Shown: positions 29,071 to 38,251, counted from the stretch's first letter. The stretch is 64,000 nucleotides of DNA from Pseudomonadota bacterium (GCA_039193195.1 JBCCWS010000026.1:18973-82972), one strand, 5' to 3'. Translations and numbers: made by a program. Notes: generated by a model not told the origin, from the sequence alone.

Positions 29071-31815
29071 TCAGCCGATGGGCGTGGGTTCGTCCATCGC
29101 GTAACCCTGGGCGTAGTCGACGCCGATCTCGCGCAGCATCTGGCAGATCGCATCGCTCTCTGCGAACTCTGCGATTGTGCGCTTACCCATGAGGTGGCAA
29201 ATATCGTTGATGGAAACAACCATACTGCGATCAACGGTGTCGTTCTCGATGTTGCGAACGAAGCTGCCGTCGATCTTCACGTAGTCCACGGGGAGGTGGC
29301 GCAGGTGGGCGAAGGACGCCATGCCGGAGCCAAAGTCATCGAGGGCAAAGCGACACCCGCGCTGGCGTAGGCCGGTGATGAAGCGCTGCGCCTGGGCGTA
29401 GCTAGCTACCGCTGCCGTCTCGGTTATCTCGAAGCAGAACTTCTCGCCGGGCAGGTTGTGGCTATCGAACTGCTCCATCAGGAAGGGCAGGAACTTGTCG
29501 TCGGCTAGGCTTTGCGCTGATAGGTTGATCGAGCAAACGGCGAGGGCGTCGAGCTCGTGGGGATTGGCGAGGAGCCAGCGAAAGGCACGGTTGATCACCC
29601 AACGGTCGATGCTCGGCGTGATGTTGAAGCGCTCGGCAGCTCGAATGAAGCGCGCCGGGGAGACGGGCATACCGCCGTCCTCATCGCGCAGGCGCAGCAG
29701 TAGCTCGTAGTGCTCGCCCTGTTCGGCGCGCTCGGTGAGCGGTCGAATAGACTGGCGGTAGAGGTCGAAGCGGTTCTCCTCCAAGGCCGTGGTGAGTCGC
29801 GCCACCCACTGCATCTCCCGCCGCCTCGACATTAGGGCGACGTCGTTCACCTGGTAGGCGTGCACTCGGTCTCGGCCCGCATCCTTCGCTGCCTGGCAGG
29901 CGACATCCGCCGCCGCCAAGAGGCTGGCCACGGTTTCGCTCTCGCCGGTGATCGGCACGATCCCCACGCTGACCCTAAGGGAGTAGACGTGTTCATCCCA
30001 GCTGAAGCGAAAGCCGCGCACTTCCTCGCAAAACGCTTCCGCGGCGCGCATCGCCTCATCCAGGGTGGCTCCCTCCATGAGCACGCCAAACTGGTCGCCA
30101 CCGAGGCGCGAGGGCGTGTCGCGCCAGCGAACCTTCGTCTTCAGCAAGGAGCCCAGCTGGGCGAGCAGCGCGTCGCCGGCCGTGTGCCCGGCGTTGTCGT
30201 TGATGACACGGAACTGGTCGATGTCGATGACGCACAGGGCGAACCGCCCCTCCCCCGCGCGTACCGTATCCAAGGCCGATTCCAAGCGCTGCTCGAACTC
30301 GTGGCGATTGACGAGCCCCGTGAGCACGTCGTGGCTGGCGTGGAAGGTGAGGCGACGCTGTAGCTCGCGAGACTCGCTGACATCGTGGAAGACCAGCACG
30401 CCGCCGGACATGGCGCCGCCGCGATCGCGAATGGGCGAAGCGGTACTCTCGATAAACAGCTCCCGGTAGTCGCTAGTACGGATGAGCAGCGTGGGTCGGA
30501 TCGACTTGATCGAGCGACACTGGCGAATCGCAAGGGCGAGGGGATTCTCAAGTGGCTCGCAGGTCTCCTCGTGGTAGGTGCGGAACAGCTGGTCGATAGG
30601 TCGTCCGAGGGCGTCGTCGAGGGACCATCCGGTCAGATCTTCGGCCACGGGGTTCAAGTACTCGACGCAGCATTCCGAGTCCGTGCGTATCACCCCATCG
30701 CCGATCGACTGAAGGGTGATGAGAACGCTCTCCTTCTCTCGCCGTAAGGCTTCCTCGTAGTGTTTGCGCTCGGTGATGTCGAGCTCCACGCCCACCAGGC
30801 GCTTGTGCCGATGCTGCCCAGTGCCGCTAGCTTTGGCGCGGCTTTGCACCCATATCCAATGGCCGTCGCGATGGCGCAGGCGATGCACGCTCTCGAACAC
30901 ATCCGTGCGTCCATCGAGGTGCTCCTTCAGCTTCGCCTGCACGTGGGCGTAGTCCTCGGGGTGCACCAAGTTGCGCCAGTCCGGGACGTTATCGTCCAGC
31001 TCGTCTTCGCGATAGCCGAGCATCTTCTTCCACCGCGGGGAGAAGTGCGTTTGCTTGTGCCGCTCATCGAAATCCCACACGCCATCGTTGGCCGTCAGCG
31101 CCTCCAATTCCTCGCGCTCGCGCACGGAAGCGAGCCGACGCGACACCCGCAGTCGCTCCAATCCGGCCGCCAGCGACGCGCCTAGCAGGCGCATCACCAG
31201 GCAGAAACTCGCTTGCCACCTCACCGCGTCTTCGCACGCGAGGGCAGCGAAACCGATAGGTCCCTCGCTGCCGTGCAGGCTGATCAACACGCAGGCCCGT
31301 ACGTTGGCTTGGGACAACCAATCAGCTTCCCGCTCGGTGCCCTCGGTCGGCACCAGACAGTCGTCCATTTGCAGGTAGCCACCGGCGATCGCCAGCTGAC
31401 GGTGAAGCTCGGGCATGGCCTCGAGCTTGCGCCCGAGGAGGTGGGCAGGCTTGATACGGGATCGAGGCTCGACGGACTCGAGTGCGGTCGCGAAGGTCTC
31501 CCCACGCGCGTCCAGCAATCCCACGAACATCGCGTCCGTATCGACAGCTTTGCGCACGTCTTCGAAGACGCGGGTGATCGCCGGGGTCAGCTCTTCGGAG
31601 TCGATCTGGGACAAGGCGATCGACGCTTGTGCAAACACGGGTGCGATCCCCTGTTCGCCCCCGGCGGGCACTTCGGGTGCGCGCGGGTTATTGCGCACGG
31701 GGAACAGGCGCTTGGCCTCCGTGCCTCCGCGACCCGCACGGCCGGCGGATCCTTCGCCTTCTCGTTCCGTGCTTTCCACCCTCAGCTCCCTCCGCTGTCG
31801 GTGCTTAGGTGCCAC
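29071..31815 (-). CDS. GAF-PAS-PAS-GGDEF-EAL sensory c-di-GMP protein (degenerate GGDQF)
   Basis: A 914-aa soluble signalling protein. Domains in order: a basic/low-complexity N-terminus (1-60), GAF (about 60-230), PAS with PAC (240-365), a second PAS (366-490), GGDEF (495-650) and EAL (660-910). The GGDEF signature reads LGGDQF, so the catalytic Glu is replaced by Gln, while an RxxD inhibitory site (RWRD) is kept. The EAL domain keeps E (ELLLR), N (INLSA), E (EITET), DDFGSG, K (VKIDGSF) and AEFAE. I therefore expect phosphodiesterase activity with a GTP- or c-di-GMP-sensing GGDEF part. There is no membrane segment. It may share an intergenic CRP-like site with the small ORF across the gap. 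Confidence 0.93.
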   Translation of the reverse strand: MAPKHRQRRELRVESTEREGEGSAGRAGRGGTEAKRLFPVRNNPRAPEVPAGGEQGIAPVFAQASIALSQIDSEELTPAITRVFEDVRKAVDTDAMFVGLLDARGETFATALESVEPRSRIKPAHLLGRKLEAMPELHRQLAIAGGYLQMDDCLVPTEGTEREADWLSQANVRACVLISLHGSEGPIGFAALACEDAVRWQASFCLVMRLLGASLAAGLERLRVSRRLASVREREELEALTANDGVWDFDERHKQTHFSPRWKKMLGYREDELDDNVPDWRNLVHPEDYAHVQAKLKEHLDGRTDVFESVHRLRHRDGHWIWVQSRAKASGTGQHRHKRLVGVELDITERKHYEEALRREKESVLITLQSIGDGVIRTDSECCVEYLNPVAEDLTGWSLDDALGRPIDQLFRTYHEETCEPLENPLALAIRQCRSIKSIRPTLLIRTSDYRELFIESTASPIRDRGGAMSGGVLVFHDVSESRELQRRLTFHASHDVLTGLVNRHEFEQRLESALDTVRAGEGRFALCVIDIDQFRVINDNAGHTAGDALLAQLGSLLKTKVRWRDTPSRLGGDQFGVLMEGATLDEAMRAAEAFCEEVRGFRFSWDEHVYSLRVSVGIVPITGESETVASLLAAADVACQAAKDAGRDRVHAYQVNDVALMSRRREMQWVARLTTALEENRFDLYRQSIRPLTERAEQGEHYELLLRLRDEDGGMPVSPARFIRAAERFNITPSIDRWVINRAFRWLLANPHELDALAVCSINLSAQSLADDKFLPFLMEQFDSHNLPGEKFCFEITETAAVASYAQAQRFITGLRQRGCRFALDDFGSGMASFAHLRHLPVDYVKIDGSFVRNIENDTVDRSMVVSINDICHLMGKRTIAEFAESDAICQMLREIGVDYAQGYAMDEPTPIG

Positions 31816-31919
31816 CGGTAGGCGAAGTCACACGACGCGCCTCATGCTGCAAGCGCACAATGCACCTCACCTCAAGCGGCTAAACAATAACAGGCTTTCT
31901 TGACTGAGGCCTGAAGTAA

Positions 31920-31935
31920 CGTGACGTACGTCACA
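31920..31935. promoter_or_regulatory. CRP/FNR-family-like palindrome
   Basis: CGTGA-CGTACG-TCACA matches the CRP consensus TGTGA-N6-TCACA at 9 of 10 specified positions, and its core GTGACGTACGTCAC is a perfect 14-bp palindrome. It lies between the GGDEF/EAL gene (start 31815, minus) and the 58-aa ORF (start 32011, plus), so it could serve either. Which factor binds is inference. Confidence 0.55.
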
Positions 31936-31943
31936 GCCGCGCC

Positions 31944-31987
31944 GTGGTCGAAAGACCACACTTGACGCCTCAGGGCCGGGACCGGCC
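31944..31987 (+). promoter_or_regulatory. Structured leader upstream of the 58-aa ORF
   Basis: Two consecutive dyads: GTGGTC-GAAA-GACCAC (31944-31959), a perfect 6-bp stem with a GNRA tetraloop, and GGCCGG-GA-CCGGCC (31974-31987). If transcription starts near the CRP-like palindrome, both would lie in the 5' leader just before the ribosome site. They might affect translation or RNA stability. Confidence 0.4.
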
Positions 31988-32010
31988 TTCCGCCGCGAGA
32001 GAGCACACCG

Positions 32011-32187
32011 ATGAGTGATCGCCGATTCGACATCGAGACCGTAGTACTCACGCGCGAGTACCTGGAAACGGTCCACGGGCGCATGACCTTTTCGGACGCC
32101 GAGGACGGCGAGGAGGCCGTGCTGCTAGGCGAGTCGACCTCCCTAGAGACCGCGAGCGACCAACCGATCGAACCCCTCGCCAGCTGA
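32011..32187 (+). CDS. Small acidic protein (58 aa), unknown
   Basis: An ATG preceded by GAGAGA opens a 58-codon frame ending in TGA at 32185-32187. The product begins MSDRRFDIETVVLTREYLE and is strongly acidic (many Glu/Asp, few Lys), with no membrane segment or Cys. Codon third positions are GC-rich like those of the neighbours. I do not recognise a family. The leader contains a CRP-like palindrome and two stem-loops, and a hairpin follows the stop, which together favour a real transcription unit. It could be a small regulator of a partner protein, but this is not shown. Confidence 0.5.
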   Translation: MSDRRFDIETVVLTREYLETVHGRMTFSDAEDGEEAVLLGESTSLETASDQPIEPLAS

Positions 32188-32211
32188 TAAACAGCTGATC
32201 GCGCGAGGGAA

Positions 32212-32239
32212 GCCGCCGATCGAATCCTCGATCGACGGC
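32212..32239. terminator. Stem-loop between convergent genes
   Basis: The 7-bp arms CGATCGA/TCGATCG with an ATCC loop are extended by GCCG/CGGC after one mismatch. It lies 25 nt after the stop of the 58-aa ORF and just before the stop of the convergent FKBP gene. There is no T-tract, so termination is possible but not certain. Confidence 0.4.
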
Positions 32240-32249
32240 CGCGCGCGAG

Positions 32250-32936
32250 CTACTCGGCGCTCGTGACGATCTCGAGCAACTCCACCTCAAAGGTCAGCAC
32301 AGCGCCGCCGGGAATGCGTGGCGGTGCTCCGCGATCGCCGTAGGCGATGTTCGACGGGCAGGTGAGCTTGGCCTTAGTGCCCACTTTCATCAACTGCAGA
32401 CCCTCGGTCCAACACGGGATGACCCCGTTCAGCGGGAAGGACGCGGGCTCCCCCCGGTCGTAGGAACTGTCGAAGACCGTGCCATCACGCAGGGTGCCGC
32501 GGTAGTGCACGCGCACCGTATCCGTGGCGGCGGGCATCGCGCCAGCACCGGCCTGCACCTCGCGGTAGATCAGACCTGAGTCCGTGCTGGTGGCGCCGTC
32601 CGCAGCCTTGGCTTCCTCAAGCGTGGCAGCAGCAGCAGCCTTCTCCTCTTCGATCACCAAGGCCACGCGCTTATTGCGCAGCTCCTGCACCTTGGCCTGG
32701 TACTCCTGGGGCGAGACCACGGGCTCGTTTCCTTCCACCCGGTCGCGAAGGCCCGCCATGACCATCTTCAGTTCCGTCGCGCTCAGCCCAAACGGGGTTA
32801 GGGCCTCGCCAAGCAGGAAGCCAATAGCGTAAGTGGTCTTCTCGTCCTCGCTCTGCGGCTCCTGGGCCACGGCCATCGGCGCAGCGGCGATCGCTCCGGC
32901 CAGCAGTGCGGCCGAAAGGGTGCTCAGACTCTTCAT
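32250..32936 (-). CDS. FKBP-type peptidyl-prolyl isomerase, periplasmic
   Basis: A 228-aa protein with a signal peptide (MKSLSTLSAALLAGAIAAAPMAVAQ), an N-terminal helical dimerisation domain (about 30-110) ending in a Glu/Ala-rich linker, and a C-terminal FKBP domain (RVHYRGTLRDGTVFDSSYDRG, IAYGDRGAPP.IPGGAVLTFEVELL). It resembles FkpA/Mip foldases that assist protein folding in the periplasm. The ATG at 32936 is preceded by GGAG; the frame stays open to 33338 but that extension is not protein-like. There is no operon partner. Confidence 0.92.
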   Translation of the reverse strand: MKSLSTLSAALLAGAIAAAPMAVAQEPQSEDEKTTYAIGFLLGEALTPFGLSATELKMVMAGLRDRVEGNEPVVSPQEYQAKVQELRNKRVALVIEEEKAAAAATLEEAKAADGATSTDSGLIYREVQAGAGAMPAATDTVRVHYRGTLRDGTVFDSSYDRGEPASFPLNGVIPCWTEGLQLMKVGTKAKLTCPSNIAYGDRGAPPRIPGGAVLTFEVELLEIVTSAE

Positions 32937-33352
32937 GAATTCTCCAATGGGTTGGGTTGAGGCGGGTTGAGGTCCGCCTTTGGGAAAATCGAGCTTCCTA
33001 GGGCGCAGCGCGCTGGCACACCCAGGATTCACTTGAGATCGCGGGCGCGCAAGCGGCCGCCCGGAGCCGCCCATAAGCCGAGGCCGCGCACAGTACCCGC
33101 TTGTGACAAGGGACGCCACAGTACGCTTCTCACCAGCGTTCCCGGGCGGCCCCTCACATATTAATTTTCGGACACGCGCCTGAAATAGTACTGAAATATT
33201 ACTTTGTTCTAATCCGCCGCGTCGCAGCGGATCGCGGCCGGCAGTACGTCTCTTCCGGTACCTAAATCTGGCCTCCCCGCTGGTCCATGTGTCGGTGCGT
33301 CGCTCAAGGAAAACGACGCCTCGACCGATGAACCGCAACGTTAGAGGCCCCC
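32937..33352. other. Intergenic promoter region between fkpA-like gene and TonB receptor
   Basis: This 416-nt divergent spacer holds no gene that I can support. Its right half is unusually AT-rich (about 33160-33215) for this genome and contains a tandem direct repeat at 33180-33201. The left half should hold the promoter of the FKBP gene. Confidence 0.6.
33180..33201 (+). promoter_or_regulatory. Pho-box-like tandem direct repeat
   Basis: CTGAAATAGTA is followed directly by CTGAAATATTA: two heptamers CTGAAAT at an 11-bp period, the spacing of PhoB/OmpR-type half-sites. The heptamer differs from the PhoB consensus CTGTCAT at two positions. It lies 150 nt before the TonB receptor gene in an AT-rich patch. 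Binding by PhoB is inference; another OmpR-family regulator is equally possible. Confidence 0.45.
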
Positions 33353-36300
33353 ATGATCAAGTCGTTCCTCAGCCGTCCGGCGATGTGTGTCCAGGTGCTG
33401 GCACTCGCCGCGATCTCGCCCGCCTTCGCGGACGACGAACTCGCGGTGTACACCTTCAATAACCGCCAGCCGGGCGTCGGGCTGACCCTCGTCCTCGACG
33501 GTCAGGAGACCACCACCGTCGGCAAGGATGGTGCGGCCTTCTTCGATCTTTCCGAGGGCGTGCACAGCCTGCAGGTACGCGACGGCGAACAGAGCCTCTA
33601 CAGCTTCCGCTTCACCACCGCCCGAGGCCAGCAGGTGGACGCCCTGATCACTTTGGGCGACGACACGACTCACCGGGTAGAGACCTACTCCCCGTCCGAA
33701 AGTGCCGAAGACAAGCGTGACGCCCCGACCGGTACCCTCAGCGGCACGGTCAGCGCCGCCGCCGGTGGCCTCGCCGGCGCCAGCATCGTGGTGGAAGACA
33801 CGGGCGAGCTGCTGCTGGCGGACGCCGACGGCCGCTTCAACGTGACCCTGCCCCGCGGCGAGTACCGCTTGACCGCCTACCACCCGACCGACGATCGCAC
33901 CGCCTCGCGCACGGTTCGCGTGGTGTCGGGGGTGACGCGCGGCGTGGGCCTCACCATCCGCAACCAGTCGGCGCTGGATGTGCAGGCGCCCACCCTGAGC
34001 GGCATCGAGGAAGTGGTGGTCGTGGCCACCTTCGACCCGAACGCCTTTGAAGCTTCAGAGCGCGACACGAACCAGATCATCGACACCCTCGACATTGAGA
34101 CCCTCTCGCGCTTCGCGGACACCAACGTGGCCGCCTCTGTGGTGCGCGTGCCGTCCGTGACCGTGCAGGACAACCGCTTCGTATTTATTCGAGGCCTAGG
34201 CGATCGCTACATCAGCACCACCCTGAACGGCGCCACCATGCCGAGTACGGATCCGGCCAAGCGCACCGTGCCGCTGGATCTGTTCCCGAGCAACTTCGTT
34301 AACCAGCTTGACATCCGCAAGACCTTCATCCCGGGCATGCCCGGCGAGAGTACGGGCGGCAACCTGGTGATCAACACCCGCACCTTCCCCACGGAACGCT
34401 CGGGGCAGTTGCAGGTGCGCATGAGCGCCACGCCCGGCGTCACCGGCAACGATGTCTTCGCGGATCCCACGGACGGCGACTTCGACTACTTCGGCTGGGA
34501 CGCGGGTGCCCGTGAGGCCCCGGTGGCTGTGGAAGCGATCACCCAAGCGCTCAACATCGGCACGGTGACGGACTCCAACACCGGCGGCGTCTTCCAGATC
34601 AACGACACGGTGGAGCGCGAGCTGCGTCGGGTCGGCGGCCTACTGATCAGCGACAACCTCGACCTCGAGCTCACCAACGCCGCGCCGGACACGCGCATCG
34701 GCGCCAACTACGGTGACGTCTTCGACATCGGCCGTGTCGAGCTCGGCATCTTCGCCGCCGGCAACTTCTCCAACCAGTGGAGCCAGCGCAACGACGGCGT
34801 GAGCAACACCTTCACGCCCTCCGGCGACGACCTGAACCGGTTCCGCTTCCAGGAATACACCAACAGCATCGACGCCAACGCTCTGCTTTCAGTGGGTCTG
34901 AACGTCGGCCAGCACACGATCGAACTCAATAGCATCGCCTCGCGTGCAACGGAGAACCGCGTCGTGCGTACGGTCGGCCAGGAAGGTGACGAGTTCCAGG
35001 CTCGCTACCGCAACACCATCGATTGGGTGGAGCGCCAGTTCCTGTCCCAGCAGATCGCCGGTAACCACTCGCTGGTCGAGAGCGGCGCCGTCTACCTGGA
35101 TTGGCAGTTCACCGCCAGCCAGGCGCGCCGCGACGCTCCTGATCGCCGCGAGATCACCTTCAGCGCGGATCAGTTCCAGACCGACCCGCAGTCGTTGCTC
35201 GATGGCTTCGATCTCGACCGCCTGAACGACGATCAGGACGTGGAGCTGAATGGCTTCTTCCTCGAGTCGAACGCGCTGGTTCGCCGCTACGACGAACTGA
35301 CTGATAACAACTTCGACTTCTCCACGTCCCTGGGCTGGGATCTGATCGACAACGGCAACAGCTTTGCCAGCCTGCAGATCGGCGGCCAGATCATCTACCG
35401 CGAGCGTGACTCCGACTCGGACACCTACGGCTTCAACCTAAACCAGCAGAACGTCGAGAACCTGATCACCGAAGAGATCCTGGTCAGCGACATCATCACG
35501 GAAGAGACGATCACCGGTGACCCCGCGACGGGCTTCACCTTCCTCGATCGCACCCTCGCCAGCGACAGCTACGAGGCGGAGCTCAACTACAACAGCATCT
35601 TCGCGACCTACGATCACACCTTTAACGACCGCTTCCAGGTGGTGATCGGCGCGCGCTACGAAATGTACGACCAGACCACCGACACCTTCTCCCTGCAGGG
35701 CGCCGGCGAGGCCGTACAGTCGCGCATCGACGAGGGGTCGTTCCTGCCGAGCTTCAGCTTCAACTGGTTCGCCACCGAGGCCCACCAGTTCCGCTTCGCG
35801 ATCTCGCAGACCGTCGCACGACCAGACTTCAAGGAATCGGCCAACGCCACCTTCTACGATACGGAGTTCGACTTCCGCGTGCGCGGCAATCCGAACCTCG
35901 AGATCTCGGACATCCTCAACGTCGACGCCCGCTGGGAGTGGTACCCGAACGATCGCGATAGCTTGTCCGTCGCGGCCTTCTACAAGGACTTCGACAACCC
36001 CATTGAGCGCGTCGTGCAGCAGGCCTCAGGCACCGCGGGCAACTCGCGCACCTTCTCAAACGCTGACTCCGCGTTCCTCTATGGCGCGGAGATCGAAGCG
36101 CGTAAGGAGTTCCTGATCAGCGACGACTACGCGCGCTCCTTCTTCCTCGCGCTGAACGCCAGCTACATCGAATCGGAAGTTCAACTGCCGACGCGCACGC
36201 GCGCCCTGCAGGGTCAACCCCAGTACACCAGCAACCTGGTGCTCGGCTTCGACCACGCGGGCTACGGCCAGCAGGTCACGATCCTCATCAACCAAAACGG

Positions 36301-36526
36301 CGAGGCGATCCGCGACGTCGGCATCCTCGGCAACCCCGACGTGATCGAAGAGCCGCGCCTTGACATCAACCTCGTGTACCGCTGGGACATCAGCGATAGC
36401 TTCACCTTCCGCGCCAAGGCGAGCAACTTGCTCGACGATGAGGTGGAGTTCACGCAGGGCGGCAGAACATTCTTCGCTTACAAGCGGGGAGTCGAATTCC
36501 AGCTCGGGGCAGACTGGAACTTCTAA
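33353..36526 (+). CDS. TonB-dependent outer-membrane receptor with N-terminal regulatory-like domains
   Basis: A 1057-aa protein with a signal peptide (residues 1-26). It then has a small beta-rich domain, a carboxypeptidase-regulatory-like domain (about 125-205, TGTLSGTVSAAAGGLAGASIVVEDTG), a TonB-box-like EEVVVVA (near 222), the plug (about 235-360, with FIRGLGDRYISTTLNG) and a 22-strand barrel ending in the aromatic GVEFQLGADWNF. It imports a ligand across the outer membrane using TonB energy. The ligand is unknown; no siderophore or vitamin signature is evident. The next gene, a probable beta-helix lipoprotein, starts 65 nt downstream and ends at a terminator, so the two likely form an operon. 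Confidence 0.92.
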   Translation: MIKSFLSRPAMCVQVLALAAISPAFADDELAVYTFNNRQPGVGLTLVLDGQETTTVGKDGAAFFDLSEGVHSLQVRDGEQSLYSFRFTTARGQQVDALITLGDDTTHRVETYSPSESAEDKRDAPTGTLSGTVSAAAGGLAGASIVVEDTGELLLADADGRFNVTLPRGEYRLTAYHPTDDRTASRTVRVVSGVTRGVGLTIRNQSALDVQAPTLSGIEEVVVVATFDPNAFEASERDTNQIIDTLDIETLSRFADTNVAASVVRVPSVTVQDNRFVFIRGLGDRYISTTLNGATMPSTDPAKRTVPLDLFPSNFVNQLDIRKTFIPGMPGESTGGNLVINTRTFPTERSGQLQVRMSATPGVTGNDVFADPTDGDFDYFGWDAGAREAPVAVEAITQALNIGTVTDSNTGGVFQINDTVERELRRVGGLLISDNLDLELTNAAPDTRIGANYGDVFDIGRVELGIFAAGNFSNQWSQRNDGVSNTFTPSGDDLNRFRFQEYTNSIDANALLSVGLNVGQHTIELNSIASRATENRVVRTVGQEGDEFQARYRNTIDWVERQFLSQQIAGNHSLVESGAVYLDWQFTASQARRDAPDRREITFSADQFQTDPQSLLDGFDLDRLNDDQDVELNGFFLESNALVRRYDELTDNNFDFSTSLGWDLIDNGNSFASLQIGGQIIYRERDSDSDTYGFNLNQQNVENLITEEILVSDIITEETITGDPATGFTFLDRTLASDSYEAELNYNSIFATYDHTFNDRFQVVIGARYEMYDQTTDTFSLQGAGEAVQSRIDEGSFLPSFSFNWFATEAHQFRFAISQTVARPDFKESANATFYDTEFDFRVRGNPNLEISDILNVDARWEWYPNDRDSLSVAAFYKDFDNPIERVVQQASGTAGNSRTFSNADSAFLYGAEIEARKEFLISDDYARSFFLALNASYIESEVQLPTRTRALQGQPQYTSNLVLGFDHAGYGQQVTILINQNGEAIRDVGILGNPDVIEEPRLDINLVYRWDISDSFTFRAKASNLLDDEVEFTQGGRTFFAYKRGVEFQLGADWNF

Positions 36527-36591
36527 TTACCGAACGGCCCTATTGACCTTACGACTTCTCTTGCCACTACCACACTATTGGGAAAGGACTC

Positions 36592-38079
36592 ATGGCACGT
36601 AAACTAATGCTCATGGCGGCGCTGCTGCCTTCTCTTGCGGCTCTGTATGGCTGCGCCGAGGGCGACCTCGCCACTATCACCATTGACGCGCCCACTGAGA
36701 ACGTCACCAACAACACCGACGGCGGTGGCGATTCGGGCGACGCGGGCGATACGGGCGGTCAGCCCGGCGACGTGTCCACCAACTGCCCGGCCTTCTCCGG
36801 CGCCAAGCCGATCAACGCTGACGGCAACGACGTCTGCGCCCTGCCCGCGGTGATCTCCGAGAGCCAGACCCTCACGCCCGACGTGATCTGGCTGATGGAA
36901 GGCACGGTCACCGTCGGTAACGGCAACAACGAGATCGACGAGAACGGTGAGCTCACCAACGGCAACCCGCTGCTGAACGTCGTGCTGACGATCGAACCTG
37001 GCACCCAAATTCAGGGCGCCACCGGCACCTTCGCCAACATGATCATCACCCGCGGCAGCCGCATCGAAGCGGTCGGCACGGAAGCGGATCCGATCATCTT
37101 CAGCTCCGACGATGCCGGCCTCGACGGCTCCGGTGAGTGGGGCGGTCTGATCATGCACGGCTTCGGTGAGCACAACCAGTGCGACACCGTGCAGATGATC
37201 TGCAACATCGACTCCGAGGGTGAGTCCGGCTTTGCCGGCGGCTTCGTCGCCGACGACAACAGCGGCACCCTGTCCTACGTGATCGTGGCCGAGGGCGGCT
37301 TCGAGTTCTCCCCGGGTAACGAGATCAACGGCATCTCCCTGGTCGGCGTCGGCTCCGGCACCACCATGGATCACATCCAGGTGCAGGGTAACTCGGACGA
37401 TGGCATCGAGTTCTACGGGGGTGCCGTAAACCTCAAGTACGGCGTGTTCACCGACAACCTCGATGACTCAGTCGACTGGGACGAAGGCTTCGTCGGCAAC
37501 CTGCAGTTCATCATCGTGCGTCAGTCCGAGAACAGCTTCGGTAACGCCTTCGAGATGGACACCCAGGGCAACCCGCTGCCCCTGTCCAAGCCGACCCTCG
37601 CCAACGTGACCGTGATCGGCCACGGCGTGGAAGGCGATGAGACCGAGATGCTCGTGTTCAAGGCCGGCTCTGGCGGCTTCTTCCACAACACCGTGCTGAC
37701 CGTCGACGATGCCAACGGCACCATCGACAACTGCCTGCTGATCGAGGGTGCAGACTCCGAAGCACTCATCAATACGGCGCTCGTGGTCAACAACTGGGTG
37801 GCAGACTGCCAGGGCGGCGCTGGTGTAGGCGTGATCGGCAACGACACGCTGGACGCCACCACCATCTCGGCGGTAGAAGCGCAGCTCGACATGAACCTGG
37901 CCTCGCAGGCACCGGAAGCGCTGCTCGCCGAGCCCCTCGACTGGGTGGCGATCAACGGCATCTTCTCCGAGAGCCTGGCCGACGTGGACTTCCTGGAAGC
38001 GACCGACTTCATCGGCGCGGTGAACCCGGACGGCAGCGACGTCTGGTGGGCCACCTGGACCCTCGACGGCACGCTCTAA
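36592..38079 (+). CDS. Probable surface beta-helix lipoprotein paired with the TonB receptor
   Basis: A 495-aa protein with a signal peptide ending LAALYGC (Cys21), close to a lipobox although Tyr at -2 is unusual. A low-complexity linker rich in Gly, Asp and Thr (about 40-60) follows. The rest has short repeated strands with many Gly, Asp and Asn residues (TIEPGTQIQGATG, IIFSSDDAG, ISLVGVGSGTTMDHIQVQGNSDDGIEFYGG), the look of a right-handed parallel beta-helix. Receptor-lipoprotein pairs of this kind occur in other gammaproteobacteria; capture of a substrate for the adjacent receptor is inferred. The gene is acidic throughout and is followed by a strong terminator. Confidence 0.8.
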   Translation: MARKLMLMAALLPSLAALYGCAEGDLATITIDAPTENVTNNTDGGGDSGDAGDTGGQPGDVSTNCPAFSGAKPINADGNDVCALPAVISESQTLTPDVIWLMEGTVTVGNGNNEIDENGELTNGNPLLNVVLTIEPGTQIQGATGTFANMIITRGSRIEAVGTEADPIIFSSDDAGLDGSGEWGGLIMHGFGEHNQCDTVQMICNIDSEGESGFAGGFVADDNSGTLSYVIVAEGGFEFSPGNEINGISLVGVGSGTTMDHIQVQGNSDDGIEFYGGAVNLKYGVFTDNLDDSVDWDEGFVGNLQFIIVRQSENSFGNAFEMDTQGNPLPLSKPTLANVTVIGHGVEGDETEMLVFKAGSGGFFHNTVLTVDDANGTIDNCLLIEGADSEALINTALVVNNWVADCQGGAGVGVIGNDTLDATTISAVEAQLDMNLASQAPEALLAEPLDWVAINGIFSESLADVDFLEATDFIGAVNPDGSDVWWATWTLDGTL

Positions 38080-38111
38080 GCTGATCGGTCCTCGGACACA
38101 ACCGACCTCGC

Positions 38112-38140
38112 AGGGCCGCCCACTCGGGCGGCCCTTTGCG
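38112..38140 (+). terminator. Rho-independent terminator after the receptor-lipoprotein operon
   Basis: AGGGCCGCCC and GGGCGGCCCT form a perfect 10-bp GC-rich stem around a four-base loop (ACTC), followed by TTGCGTT. It lies 33 nt after the stop and is the clearest terminator in the window. Confidence 0.85.
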
Positions 38141-38231
38141 TTGTGGGACTCAAATGACAGGTGCCCGCGCCCCCCGCCCGTCGAACCCGGACCTTTTGGT
38201 CGAGCTTGTGCCTGGCGTCTCGTTGTTTTAA

Positions 38232-38251
38232 TGTATTAACACGTTAATACA
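38232..38251. promoter_or_regulatory. Operator-like palindrome upstream of the TrpR-family gene and his operon
   Basis: TGTATTAAC-AC-GTTAATACA is a perfect inverted repeat with 9-bp arms, ending 13 nt before the start of the TrpR-family gene. The TTAAC/GTTAA core resembles the TrpR operator core (CTAGTTAACTAG). It probably lets the regulator repress its own gene and the his genes behind it. Confidence 0.65.

Noticed and set aside
36604..37374. 256-codon minus-strand frame opposite the beta-helix lipoprotein gene
   Set aside because: Arises from the codon pattern of the Gly/Asp/Asn-rich sense strand; no start signal or protein-like character.
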